Part shown: positions 25,065-33,628 of the stretch, piece after piece | How positions within the stretch are numbered: the first letter of the stretch is position 1 | Layout: each line of letters begins with the position of its first letter | From: Streptomyces sp. HB132 | GTDB lineage: Bacteria; Actinomycetota; Actinomycetes; Streptomycetales; Streptomycetaceae | Assembly (NCBI RefSeq): GCF_016909575.1 | Contig: NZ_JAFBGA010000003.1 | Location: forward strand, 641,744 to 705,743 | DNA: 64,000 bases | Direction: 5' to 3' | Translations under genes and position numbers: made by a program | Notes under the pieces: model-generated | Databases searched by the model: none | What the model saw: the letters and a program-made list of their open reading frames with translations, nothing else | What the model was told of the DNA's origin: nothing

Positions 25065-25589
25065 GTGACCGGTTCTCATCCGCCCCTTCTCTTCCTCGAC
25101 GTCGACGGCCCGCTCATTCCTTTCGGCGCGACCCGGGAGCAGCTCCCGGACGGCTATCCGGTCTTCGACGCGGGGCGCGAGCCCGGAGGGGCCGAAGCGA
25201 ACCCGCTGGTCAACAGGGCCGACCCGGGTCATGGGCCCCGGCTGCTGGCGTTGCCGTGCGAGCTCGTGTGGGCGACGACGTGGATGTCGGAAGCGAACGC
25301 CTACCTCACTCCGTGGCTCGGGCTGCCGGAACTGCCGGTCGTGAGCTGGCCGGATCCGCCCCTCGTCCAGGGACCGCGCGGGTTGCACTGGAAGACCCCC
25401 GGGCTCGTCGGATGGGCCTGCGGGCGCCCCTTCGTCTGGGTCGACGACGAAATCACGGACATCGACCGGTACTGGGTGGAGGCACACCACCCGGGGCCGG
25501 CACTCCTCCATCGCGTCGAGGCGTGGCGGGGGCTCACCGGCGGGGACTTCGCCGTCCTGGACGCGTGGCTGCGGTGCTTCACGGCCTGA
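25065..25589 (+). CDS. HAD-like hydrolase-type protein, 174 aa
   Basis: Begins VTGSHPPLLFLDVDGPLIPFG with the HAD motif I DxDG, and later has WATTWMSEANAYL (motif II-like) and FVWVDDEITDIDRYW (motif IV acidic pair). It belongs to a small actinobacterial HAD-domain family without a cap domain; substrate unknown. The GTG at 25065 lies six bases after TACCGT (25053-25058), predicting a leaderless mRNA; the upstream part of the frame belongs to the VOC remnant. Confidence 0.8.
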   Translation: MTGSHPPLLFLDVDGPLIPFGATREQLPDGYPVFDAGREPGGAEANPLVNRADPGHGPRLLALPCELVWATTWMSEANAYLTPWLGLPELPVVSWPDPPLVQGPRGLHWKTPGLVGWACGRPFVWVDDEITDIDRYWVEAHHPGPALLHRVEAWRGLTGGDFAVLDAWLRCFTA

Positions 25590-25639
25590 CCCCGCCCGGG
25601 CGGACCCACGAAGATCGGACTCCTATAGATTCGGCCGCT

Positions 25640-26041
25640 ATGCGTTCACGAGAGTTCGAACTCGACTTCCGCGACAAGGCCGCGAAGACCCGCACCCGGG
25701 GCATCGTCCTGCTGTCCCTGGCCGCCGCCCTCTGGGTCTGGTGCGCCGTGCTGCTGACGACGTCGTACCAGGCCGAGAGGAAGCCGGACGACAAGTACCC
25801 CGTGGACTGCGAATCCCGGCTGTTCACGGACCGCGGCACCGCCAACGAGGGTGGGATACACGGGAATTACTGCGCACAGGAACGGGACTGGCCGAAGGTC
25901 CTGGCCGTGCTCGGGATGTCCGTTCCGCTCTCGGTGGCCGGCGGGACGCTCTTCGCCATAGGCACCGTGTCGCGCCGCATCAGCTCGTACGGTCAGGCGA
26001 TACGCGAGCTGGACAAGCTGGCGGACCGGCCGAAGGCCTGA
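25640..26041 (+). CDS. Small membrane protein with two TM segments, 133 aa
   Basis: Charged N-terminus (MRSREFELDFRDKAAKTRTR), TM1 GIVLLSLAAALWVWCAVLLTT, an extracytoplasmic loop with two Cys (VDCESRLF, GNYCAQERDW), TM2 VLAVLGMSVPLSVAGGTLFAIG, and a basic tail. Family not recognised. The ATG at 25640 follows TATAGAT (25624-25630) by nine bases. The loop cysteines could form a disulfide. Confidence 0.75.
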   Translation: MRSREFELDFRDKAAKTRTRGIVLLSLAAALWVWCAVLLTTSYQAERKPDDKYPVDCESRLFTDRGTANEGGIHGNYCAQERDWPKVLAVLGMSVPLSVAGGTLFAIGTVSRRISSYGQAIRELDKLADRPKA

Positions 26042-26509
26042 GGCCCCGGCCGCCGTCGGAGCCGGACGGCGCCCAGCCAGGCGGTCACCGCGGCCCAGGC
26101 CAGGCCGACGAACGGGAGGCGCGGGTGCGGTGAGACGCGGGTGAAGAGGTTGTGCCGCCCGTGATCTTCAAGGGGCCGCGGGTCACGGCTGTGTCCCAGC
26201 GGTCGCGGTCTCCTGGGATCCCTGCAGGAGTTGCGGGAACGGACGACCTGGCACGCGGCGAGGCACCGCCGCCCCGGAGGTACGGGCCCCATTTCACGGG
26301 CCGGGGAGGCGGTACGGGCGCACGGCACGACCCGCCGGGCCGGGGCCTGCCGGAACGGCGGACGCGTGCTCCGGGACCACAATCGCCTGTAACAGGCATG
26401 TATTAGCGGGAGGCCGGGTGGAACGTCAGAACGGCCGAGACGGGTCCTGAAGGTCAGTAAGGCTCACTCGTGCCGGGCAGACGGCACCCGACCGCAAAGG
26501 AAGCACACG
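26042..26509. other. Gene-poor region before the DUF4232 lipoprotein
   Basis: A 468-base stretch without a supported gene. On the minus strand, 26060-26160 reads FVGLAWAAVTAWLGAVRLRRRPG, which resembles the end of a small membrane protein but lacks a credible beginning; it may be a gene remnant. The right part holds the lipoprotein promoter. Confidence 0.5.
26385..26406 (+). promoter_or_regulatory. Inverted repeat next to a -10 element (DUF4232 gene)
   Basis: GCCTGT-A-ACAGGC (26385-26397) is followed three bases later by TATTAG (26401-26406), a possible -10 about 100 bases before the lipoprotein ATG. The dyad would lie between -35 and -10, a typical repressor position. Confidence 0.45.
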
Positions 26510-27160
26510 ATGCGCGCCACGAAGCTCACGCTGACCGCCCTGATCCTCACCGCCGGTCTCTCGCTCACCGCCTGCCAGGGGGACGGCGACTCCGCGTCGA
26601 GCGCGGCCGACGACTCCGGAGCCGCCCCGTCGGCCTCGGCGTCCTCGACCTCGTCCGGAACCTCCGACAGCGACGGCACCGCTGCCGGCGACGACGGGAC
26701 CACGGGATCCGGCGACGAGTCGACCACCACGGCGTCCGCCCAGGGCAGCGGCAACGGGCAGATCAACACCGGCCCCTGCAAGACGGCGAACCTCGCGTTC
26801 GACACCGCTCACGGCATGGGCGAGGGAGACCTCCTCGTCAGCCTCAAGAACACCGGCGACGCCTGCACCCTCAAGGGCTTCCCCGGTGTCGACCTGAGGT
26901 CCCAGGACGCCTCCGGCCCCCTCAGCGCCAAGCGCAGCGAGGTCGACGCCCCGCTCGTCAACCTCGGCAACGGCGAGACCACCCGCTTCACGCTGCACTA
27001 CCCGCCGGCCGAGGGCACGGGTGCCTACGTCAGCGCCATCGAGGTCACCCCGCCCGCCGAGACCCACTCCAAGGCCCTGCCGGTCTCGCTCCGCCTCCAG
27101 ATCTCCGACGGCGCCGACCAGAAGGTCGTGGTGGACCCGGTCGGCACCGGCAAGCAGTGA
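26510..27160 (+). CDS. DUF4232 lipoprotein, 216 aa
   Basis: Lipoprotein signal with lipobox LTAC (lipidated Cys22), a Ser/Gly/Asp/Thr-rich linker to ~residue 85, then a DUF4232 domain (GPCKTANLAFDTAHGMGEGDLLVSLKNTG, CTLKGFPGVDL, TRFTLHYPPAEGTGAYV) with two conserved Cys. It is an extracytoplasmic membrane-anchored protein of unknown function. AAAGGAAG precedes the ATG. Ends ten bases from the convergent pirin gene. Confidence 0.9.
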   Translation: MRATKLTLTALILTAGLSLTACQGDGDSASSAADDSGAAPSASASSTSSGTSDSDGTAAGDDGTTGSGDESTTTASAQGSGNGQINTGPCKTANLAFDTAHGMGEGDLLVSLKNTGDACTLKGFPGVDLRSQDASGPLSAKRSEVDAPLVNLGNGETTRFTLHYPPAEGTGAYVSAIEVTPPAETHSKALPVSLRLQISDGADQKVVVDPVGTGKQ

Positions 27161-27170
27161 CGACCGGCCC

Positions 27171-27839
27171 TCACACCGAGGCGAGCTCCCAGAGCAGCAC
27201 CTCGGCCGGTTCCAGGGCCTCCAGTTCCAGCCCTTCCGCCCCCGTGATCCGCGCCGCGTCGCCCGGTTCCAGCTCCTCGTCGGCGAGCCGCACCCGGCCC
27301 CGCACGACGTGGACGTAGACGCCCGCGGCATCGGGCACGGCGGTCCGCTCGCCCTCGGACTGACGGCGCACATGCAGCATCGCGCCGGCCTCGGGGAGGG
27401 CGTACGGGGTGGAGTCGGCTATCCCGGCGACATGGGTGTAGGAGGGCTCCCCGCCGGGTCGAAGGGGCGCCAGCCACATCTGAACGAACGTCAGCGGGTG
27501 TTCCCCGTCGTTGCGCTCGACGTGCCGTACCCCGGCGGCCGAACTGAGGTGCTGGACGTCCCCGGGCCGCACGACGGTGGCGTGCGAGGCCGAGTCGCGG
27601 TGGGTGAGTTCACCCTCCACCACCCAGGTGACGATCTCGGTGTGGCTGTGCGGATGCTCGTCGAAGCCGGCGCCCGGGGCGAGACGCTCCTCGTTGCAGG
27701 CAAGGATCGGCCCGAAGCGCAGGTTGTCCGGGTCGTAGAACCGCCCGAAGGAGAAGGCGTGCAGCGTCTCGATGCCCGCGGAGTCACCCGTGGCCGGGTC
27801 TCCGCCGCGGAAGCGGTCCGCGGAGCGGCGTACGTCCAT
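27171..27839 (-). CDS. Pirin family (bicupin) protein, 222 aa
   Basis: Metal-binding cupin motif FDEHPHSHTEIVTW around residue 55 and QHLSSAAGVRHVERND around residue 95 supply the His/Glu ligands of pirins. A second cupin half includes VYVHVVRGRVRLADEELEPGDAARI. Bacterial pirins can have quercetinase-like activity or modulate pyruvate dehydrogenase. The start is ATG at 27839 (an overlapping GTG at 27842 is possible). Divergent from fasR by 75 bases. Confidence 0.9.
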   Translation of the reverse strand: MDVRRSADRFRGGDPATGDSAGIETLHAFSFGRFYDPDNLRFGPILACNEERLAPGAGFDEHPHSHTEIVTWVVEGELTHRDSASHATVVRPGDVQHLSSAAGVRHVERNDGEHPLTFVQMWLAPLRPGGEPSYTHVAGIADSTPYALPEAGAMLHVRRQSEGERTAVPDAAGVYVHVVRGRVRLADEELEPGDAARITGAEGLELEALEPAEVLLWELASV

Positions 27840-27914
27840 CACACCCCCAAGGTATCCCCGTCGGCCGACCTCCCGCCCCGCCCCTCCGGGCACCTGTCCC
27901 GATAAGGCAGTCTT

Positions 27915-29120
27915 GTGTGCGTGCCCCGACCCGATCCTGAACAGCCCGCAGCGCATGACGCCCACCTGCACGCCGCGACCCTGAAACGGCTGGAACAGTC
28001 CTCCGGCCGGCTGGCCGCCAACGCCATCGCCCGGATGGACGAGTCGCTGTCGTGGTACCGGGCGATGCCACCGGAGAACCGGTCCTGGATCGGCCTGGTC
28101 GCCCAGGCCGGTATCGCCGCGTTCACCGAGTGGTTCCGCCACCCGGAGACGCCGCAGGCGATCTCCACCGATGTGTTCGGCACGGCCCCCCGCGAGCTGA
28201 CCAGGGCCATCACCCTGCGGCAGACCGTCGAGATGGTGCGTACGACGATCGAGGTCATGGAGGCCGCGATCGACGAGGTCGCGGCGCCCGGCGACGAGTC
28301 GGTGCTCCGCGAGGCGCTGCTCGTCTACGCGCGCGAGATCGCCTTCGCGACCGCCCAGGTGTACGCCCAGGCCGCCGAGGCCCGCGGCGCGTGGGACGCC
28401 CGGCTGGAGTCGCTGGTGGTCAACGCGGTGCTGTCCGGTGAGGTGGACGAGGGTGCCGTGTCCCGGGCCGCCGCCCTCGGCTGGAACTCCCCGGAGCATG
28501 TGTGCGTCGTCCTCGGCACCGCTCCCGAAGGTGACAGCGAGCTCACCGTGGAGGCGATCCGGAGGGCGGCCAGGCACGCCAAGCTCCAGGTTCTGACCGG
28601 GGTGCTCGGACACCGCCTGGTCGTGATCGCCGGCGGCAGCGACAACCCCCTGAACGTGGCGAAATCGCTGATCGGACCGTACGCGGCAGGCCCCGTCGTC
28701 GCCGGACCCGTGGTGCCCGACCTCCTCGCGGCCACTCGGTCCGCACAGGCCGCGGCGGCCGGTCTCAAGGCCTCCTCGGCGTGGCAGGACGCTCCGAGGC
28801 CCGTCCTGTCGGACGATCTCCTTCCTGAGCGTGCGATGGCCGGTGACCCTGCCGCGCGCGATCAGTTGGTGGAGGAGATCTACAGACCGCTCGAAGAAGC
28901 GGGTTCAGCACTTCTGGAGACGCTGAGTGTCTATCTGGAGCAGGCGAGCAGTCTTGAGGGCGCGGCACGAATGTTGTTCGTGCACCCCAATACCGTGCGC
29001 TACCGGCTGCGACGTGTGACCGACGTCACCGGCTGGTCGCCCTCCGACGTCCGTTCCGCGTTCACGCTGCGGATCGCCCTCATCCTGGGGCGCTTGGCCG
29101 CCGGAGACACCCAGCCCTAG
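27915..29120 (+). CDS. fasR: PucR-type regulator FasR of fatty-acid synthesis, 401 aa
   Basis: The C-terminal PucR helix-turn-helix (LLETLSVYLEQASSLEGAARM, LFVHPNTVRYRLRRV) and a long regulatory domain, encoded immediately upstream of fabD, match FasR, the activator of the Streptomyces fab operon and orthologue of the mycobacterial protein encoded beside aceE and fabD. GTG at 27915 is used; an in-frame GTG at 27921 is equally possible, and neither has a strong ribosome site, so a leaderless start is likely. 89 bases separate it from fabD. Confidence 0.93.
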   Translation: MCVPRPDPEQPAAHDAHLHAATLKRLEQSSGRLAANAIARMDESLSWYRAMPPENRSWIGLVAQAGIAAFTEWFRHPETPQAISTDVFGTAPRELTRAITLRQTVEMVRTTIEVMEAAIDEVAAPGDESVLREALLVYAREIAFATAQVYAQAAEARGAWDARLESLVVNAVLSGEVDEGAVSRAAALGWNSPEHVCVVLGTAPEGDSELTVEAIRRAARHAKLQVLTGVLGHRLVVIAGGSDNPLNVAKSLIGPYAAGPVVAGPVVPDLLAATRSAQAAAAGLKASSAWQDAPRPVLSDDLLPERAMAGDPAARDQLVEEIYRPLEEAGSALLETLSVYLEQASSLEGAARMLFVHPNTVRYRLRRVTDVTGWSPSDVRSAFTLRIALILGRLAAGDTQP

Positions 29121-29209
29121 ACTTTTGTCGAACTCCAACAATTCCCCTGACGGTTCTTCGTCCCTGTCCCCACGGGCGTCCGGGGCCGTCCGCAAGAGAG
29201 AGTGTGAGG

Positions 29210-30124
29210 GTGCTCGTACTCGTCGCTCCCGGCCAAGGCGCTCAGACGCCCGGCTTCCTGACTCCATGGCTCGAACTCCCCGGTGCCGCCGACCGCATCG
29301 CGGGATGGTCCGACGCCATCGGGCTCGACCTCGCCCACTACGGCACGAAGGCCGACGCGGACGAGATCCGCGACACGGCGGTGGCTCAGCCGCTGCTGGT
29401 CGCCGCGGGACTCCTGTCCGCCGCGGCCCTGGACGCCTCGCCCGGCATCGTCGCGGGGCACAGCGTCGGTGAGATCACCGCCGCGGTGCTCGCCGGCGTC
29501 ATCGACGACGAAGCCGCGCTCCGCTTCGTACGCACCCGGGGGCTCGGCATGGCCGAGGCCGCCGCGGTCACCGAGACCGGCATGGCCGCACTGCTCGGCG
29601 GGGACCCGGACGTCACCGTCCCGCATCTGGAGAAGCTGGGGCTCACCCCGGCCAACGTCAACGGCGCCGGGCAGGTCGTCGCCGCCGGCACCGCGGCCCA
29701 GATCGCCGAGCTGACCGAGGACAAGCCCGAGGGCGTACGCCGCGTGGTCCCGCTCAAGGTGGCCGGCGCGTTCCACACGCACCACATGGCCCCGGCCGTG
29801 GAGAAGCTGCGCACGGCCGCCGCCGCGCTGACGGTCACCGACCCGAAGGTGACGTACGTGTCGAACGCCGACGGGAGGACGGTCGCCACCGGCGACGAGG
29901 TCGTCTCGCGGCTCGTCGGCCAGGTCGCCAACCCGGTCCGCTGGGACCTGTGCATGGAGACCTTCGCCGCGCTCGGTGTCACCGCCCTCATCGAGGCCGC
30001 TCCCGGCGGGACCCTGGTCGGGCTCGCCAAGCGTGCGATGCCCGGCGTGCAGACCCTCGCGCTCAAGACCCCCGACGACCTCGACGCGGCCCGCGCGCTC
30101 ATCACCGAGCACGCAGGCGCCTAA
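29210..30124 (+). CDS. fabD: Malonyl-CoA:ACP transacylase, 304 aa
   Basis: Transfers malonyl from CoA to ACP for fatty-acid elongation. Active-site Ser85 is in GHSVGE and the catalytic His is in GAFHTHHMAP. The start VLVLVAPGQGAQ (GTG at 29210) fits FabD family N-termini; an in-frame GTG at 29204 adds two residues. First gene of the fabD-fabH-acpP-fabF operon; FasR very probably binds within 29121-29209. Confidence 0.96.
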   Translation: MLVLVAPGQGAQTPGFLTPWLELPGAADRIAGWSDAIGLDLAHYGTKADADEIRDTAVAQPLLVAAGLLSAAALDASPGIVAGHSVGEITAAVLAGVIDDEAALRFVRTRGLGMAEAAAVTETGMAALLGGDPDVTVPHLEKLGLTPANVNGAGQVVAAGTAAQIAELTEDKPEGVRRVVPLKVAGAFHTHHMAPAVEKLRTAAAALTVTDPKVTYVSNADGRTVATGDEVVSRLVGQVANPVRWDLCMETFAALGVTALIEAAPGGTLVGLAKRAMPGVQTLALKTPDDLDAARALITEHAGA

Positions 30125-30137
30125 GGAGCCCGAGAGC

Positions 30138-31169
30138 ATGTCGAAGATCAAGCCCAGCAAGGGCGCCCCGTACGCGCGGATCATGGGTGTCGGCGGCTAC
30201 CGCCCGACCCGTGTCGTGCCCAACGAGGTGATCCTCGAGACGATCGACTCGTCCGACGAGTGGATCCGCTCCCGCTCCGGTATCGCCACCCGCCACTGGG
30301 CCTCCGACGAGGAGACCGTGGCCATGATGTCGGTGGAGGCGTCCGGCAAGGCGATCGCGGACGCCGGGATCACTCCCGGGCAGATCGGCGGAGTCATCGT
30401 CTCCACCGTCTCGCACTTCAAGCAGACCCCGGCCGTCGCGACCGACATCGCGCACCGGATCGGCGCGGGCAAGCCCGCCGCCTTCGACATCTCGGCCGGC
30501 TGCGCGGGCTTCGGCTACGGTCTCACCCTCGCCAAGGGCATGATCGTCGAGGGCTCGGCGGAATACGTTCTCGTCATCGGCGTCGAGCGGCTCAGCGACC
30601 TCACCGACCTGGAGGACCGCGCGACGGCCTTCCTCTTCGGCGACGGCGCGGGCGCGGTCGTGGTCGGCCCGTCCCAGGAGCCGGCCATCGGCCCCACGGT
30701 CTGGGGTTCCGAGGGCGACAAGTCCGAGACGATCAAGCAGACCGTGGCGTGGAACGACCTCCACATCGGCGACGTCTCGAACCTGCCGCTCAACGAGCGC
30801 GGCGAGGTCAAGTTCCCGGCCATCACGCAGGAGGGCCAGGCAGTCTTCCGCTGGGCCGTCTTCGAGATGGCGAAGGTCGCCCAGCAGGCGCTGGAAGTGG
30901 CCGGGATCTCCCCGGAGGACCTGGATGTCTTCATCCCGCACCAGGCGAACATGCGGATCATCGACTCGATGGTGAAGACGCTCAAGCTGCCGGAGCACGT
31001 CACGGTCGCCCGTGACGTGGAAACCACCGGTAACACGTCGGCCGCCTCGATTCCGCTCGCAATGGAGCGGCTTCTGGCGACCGGTCAGGCCAAGAGCGGC
31101 GACACGGCGCTCATCATCGGCTTCGGGGCGGGTCTCGTCTACGCCGCGACGGTCGTTACCCTCCCCTAG
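30138..31169 (+). CDS. fabH: Beta-ketoacyl-ACP synthase III, 343 aa
   Basis: Initiating condensing enzyme joining acyl-CoA and malonyl-ACP. The catalytic triad is visible: Cys122 in DISAGCAGFGYG, His in IPHQANMRI, and Asn in ETTGNTSAAS. In Streptomyces FabH uses branched starters. AAGGAG lies nine bases before the ATG, and the gene starts 13 bases after the fabD stop. Confidence 0.97.
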   Translation: MSKIKPSKGAPYARIMGVGGYRPTRVVPNEVILETIDSSDEWIRSRSGIATRHWASDEETVAMMSVEASGKAIADAGITPGQIGGVIVSTVSHFKQTPAVATDIAHRIGAGKPAAFDISAGCAGFGYGLTLAKGMIVEGSAEYVLVIGVERLSDLTDLEDRATAFLFGDGAGAVVVGPSQEPAIGPTVWGSEGDKSETIKQTVAWNDLHIGDVSNLPLNERGEVKFPAITQEGQAVFRWAVFEMAKVAQQALEVAGISPEDLDVFIPHQANMRIIDSMVKTLKLPEHVTVARDVETTGNTSAASIPLAMERLLATGQAKSGDTALIIGFGAGLVYAATVVTLP

Positions 31170-31175
31170 ACACAC

Positions 31176-31191
31176 CGGACCTTTCGGTCCG
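31176..31191 (+). other. Hairpin between fabH and acpP
   Basis: CGGACC-TTTC-GGTCCG forms a perfect 6-bp stem seven bases after the fabH stop. It may stabilise the acpP mRNA or partly terminate, helping the high ACP expression normally needed. Confidence 0.55.
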
Positions 31192-31232
31192 CACACCCGA
31201 ACCCCGCAGAAACACACAGAAGGAGCGCCAAC

Positions 31233-31481
31233 ATGGCCGCCACTCAGGAAGAGATCGTCACCGGTCTCGCCGAGATCGTCAACGAGATCGCCGGTATCCC
31301 GGTCGAGGACGTCCAGCTGGACAAGTCCTTCACCGACGACCTGGACGTCGACTCGCTGTCCATGGTCGAGGTCGTCGTCGCCGCCGAAGAGCGCTTCGAC
31401 GTCAAGATCCCCGACGAGGACGTCAAGAACCTCAAGACGGTCGGCGACGCCGCCGAGTACATCCTGAAGCACCAGGGCTGA
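31233..31481 (+). CDS. acpP: Acyl carrier protein, 82 aa
   Basis: Acidic four-helix carrier with the phosphopantetheine site DLDVDSLSMVEV, attachment Ser41. GAAGGAG precedes the ATG. Shuttles acyl chains among FabD, FabH and FabF. Confidence 0.97.
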   Translation: MAATQEEIVTGLAEIVNEIAGIPVEDVQLDKSFTDDLDVDSLSMVEVVVAAEERFDVKIPDEDVKNLKTVGDAAEYILKHQG

Positions 31482-31560
31482 TCCCAGCCCGTCCCGTGTG
31501 TCGCCACCCGGCGGTGGCGCCGCTGATTCACGACCCTCTACACGTGGAGAAGATTTTCCA

Positions 31561-32823
31561 GTGAGCCCGACCAATCGCACCGTGGTCGTCACCGGTATCG
31601 GCGCAACCACTCCGCTGGGTGGCGACTCCGCATCGACCTGGGAAGGTCTGATGGCCGGCCGTTCCGGCGTCAAGCCTCTCGAGGGCGAACGTTTCGCCGA
31701 ACTGCCCGTCCGGATCGCTGCCCTCGCGGCTGTCGACCCCGGCGAGGTACTCCCCCGGCCCCTCGCCCGCAAGCTGGACCGCTCGGCGCAGTTCGCGCTG
31801 ATCGCGGCCCGCGAGGCCTGGGCGGACGCCGGCTTCACCGGCAAGGCCGGTGAGGACGAGAAGATCCAGCCCGAGCGCCTGGGATCGGTCATCGCCTCCG
31901 GCATCGGCGGCGTGATCACCCTGCTCGACCAGTACGACGTGCTGAAGGAGAAGGGCGTACGCCGCGTCTCCCCGCACACCGTTCCCATGCTCATGCCCAA
32001 CGGCCCGGCCGCCAACGTCGGCCTGGAGGTCAACGCCCAGGCCGGTGTCCACACCCCGGTCTCCGCCTGTGCGTCGGGTGCCGAGGCCATCGGGTACGCC
32101 GTCGAGATGATCCGCACCGGCCGGGCCGACGTGGTCGTCGCCGGTGGCACCGAGGCGGCCATCCACCCGCTGCCGATCGCGGCCTTCGCCAACATGATGG
32201 CCATGTCCAAGAGCAACGACGAGCCCGAGAAGGCCTCGCGCCCCTACGACACGGGACGTGACGGCTTCGTCCTCGGCGAGGGCGCGGGCGTCGTGATCCT
32301 GGAGTCCGCGGAGCACGCGGCCGCGCGTGGCGCCAGGGTCTACTGCGAGGTGCTGGGCCAGGGCCTGTCCGCGGACGCCCACCACATCGCGCAGCCCGAG
32401 CCCACCGGGCGCGGCATCGCCGCGGCGATGCAGAACCTGCTGGACTCCACGGACCTCAAGCCGTCGGAGGTCGTGCACCTGAACGCGCACGCCACGTCCA
32501 CGCCGCAGGGTGACATCGCCGAGATCAAGGCGCTGCGCGCGGTGCTGGGCGACGACCTGGACCACGTCGCGATCTCCGCCACGAAGTCCATGACGGGCCA
32601 CCTGCTGGGCGGCGCGGGCGGTATCGAGACCGTGGCGACGGTCCTGGCGCTGCACCACCGGCTGGCGCCTCCCACCATCAACATCGACGACCTCGACGAG
32701 GCGGTCGACGCCGACGTCGTCCGCGGTGAGCCGCGGCCGCTGCCGGAGGGGCCGATCTCCGCCGTCAACAACTCGTTCGGCTTCGGTGGCCACAACGTCG
32801 TCCTGGCGTTCCGTTCCGTCTGA
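31561..32823 (+). CDS. fabF: Beta-ketoacyl-ACP synthase II, 420 aa
   Basis: Elongating condensing enzyme with Cys170 in VSACASGAEA, His in NAHATSTPQGD, the second His in TGHLLGGAGG, and NNSFGFGGHN at the C-terminus. The GTG at 31561 (VSPTNRTVVVTGIG) is preceded by GGAG at some distance. Last gene of the fab operon, followed by a hairpin. Confidence 0.97.
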   Translation: MSPTNRTVVVTGIGATTPLGGDSASTWEGLMAGRSGVKPLEGERFAELPVRIAALAAVDPGEVLPRPLARKLDRSAQFALIAAREAWADAGFTGKAGEDEKIQPERLGSVIASGIGGVITLLDQYDVLKEKGVRRVSPHTVPMLMPNGPAANVGLEVNAQAGVHTPVSACASGAEAIGYAVEMIRTGRADVVVAGGTEAAIHPLPIAAFANMMAMSKSNDEPEKASRPYDTGRDGFVLGEGAGVVILESAEHAAARGARVYCEVLGQGLSADAHHIAQPEPTGRGIAAAMQNLLDSTDLKPSEVVHLNAHATSTPQGDIAEIKALRAVLGDDLDHVAISATKSMTGHLLGGAGGIETVATVLALHHRLAPPTINIDDLDEAVDADVVRGEPRPLPEGPISAVNNSFGFGGHNVVLAFRSV

Positions 32824-33128
32824 CCCACGCGCACGTCGCCGCGAGGCCCGCTTCCCGATCCGGGAGGCGGGCCCGCCGCGTTGTGTGCGCCGCTCCACCG
32901 ACTCCGCCGGCCCGGGCGGGCGGCGCTCTCCGGGCGGCCCCCTTCTCCCGTCCGGTCCACGCACATCCGCATTCCTCCCGAATTCCGGTCGATTCACCTC
33001 GGCGGGAACCGAAGTCGGCCTCCGTGCGTGATCAGTTCCGATGAATCAAGAGCTACGAGTGGCACCCCGGCGGTGTCGTATATTGATGCGACGAAAATTC
33101 GCGATCATCAGTACGGGGGTTGACGATC
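32824..33128 (+). other. Intergenic region between the fab operon and the WXG cassette
   Basis: Besides the fab terminator, the right third (about 33030-33115) is markedly more AT-rich than its surroundings. It holds TATATT at 33079-33084, a good -10 candidate for the following cassette; I do not see a clear -35. Confidence 0.6.
32846..32872 (+). terminator. Terminator of the fab operon
   Basis: GCCCGCTTCCCG/CGGGAGGCGGGC forms a 12-bp stem with one G/T wobble and a 3-base loop, 23 bases after fabF. Confidence 0.8.
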
Positions 33129-33578
33129 ATGGGATTCGACGAGGAATGGGCCGAGTTGCGCGCCGCGGCGGCCGAACGTGACTCCACCTCCATGCAATTG
33201 AATCGCCTCCCCGAGGACGGCCCGCCAACGGGCTCCGGACCCGGCGGCGGGCCTTTGCTCGCGTCGACCGCGTCCGAGAAGAACGCCGCCGCCGGCGTCA
33301 TAGAGAACGAACTGCTGACGAGCACCAAGAAGGCGGGCGGGCACGCGGACGAGTCGAACGCCGGCACCGTCAGCGCGTTCGGCGGATGGGCGACCGCGAC
33401 CGCACTGAAGAAGGTGCAGACCACCTGGGACGGGCAGGTCAAGACGCTCCTGGGCCGACTGGGCAAGGAACGCGACGGCCTCAGGAACACAGTCGTCACC
33501 CTGACGGGGGTCGACGTGGACCGTCATGACGGCATCAGCGCCATCAGGACGCCGTCGGCGATGGACGGCTACCGGTAG
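33129..33578 (+). CDS. Small helical protein of a type VII-associated cassette, 149 aa
   Basis: Starts MGFDEEWAELRAAAAERDS. It is mostly charged/Ala-rich helix, with a Pro/Gly break near residue 30 and a second helical part containing FGGWATATALKKVQTTWDGQVKTLLGRLGKERDGL, then DRHDGISAIR. No signal peptide or membrane segment. The size and WxxQ helix suggest an ESX/WXG-associated partner of the next gene (inference). GGGGG lies upstream of the ATG; an in-frame TTG at 33120 is less likely. First gene of the cassette. Confidence 0.75.
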   Translation: MGFDEEWAELRAAAAERDSTSMQLNRLPEDGPPTGSGPGGGPLLASTASEKNAAAGVIENELLTSTKKAGGHADESNAGTVSAFGGWATATALKKVQTTWDGQVKTLLGRLGKERDGLRNTVVTLTGVDVDRHDGISAIRTPSAMDGYR

Positions 33579-33628
33579 AAAAGCCACACTCCACCGCACG
33601 ACTTCGAAGCGTTCCAGGGGAATTGATC

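Noticed and set aside
25993..26382. 129-codon minus ORF
   Set aside because: Only the last ~35 codons look protein-like; the rest is shadow-like, and it overlaps the end of a real gene. Noted as a possible remnant.
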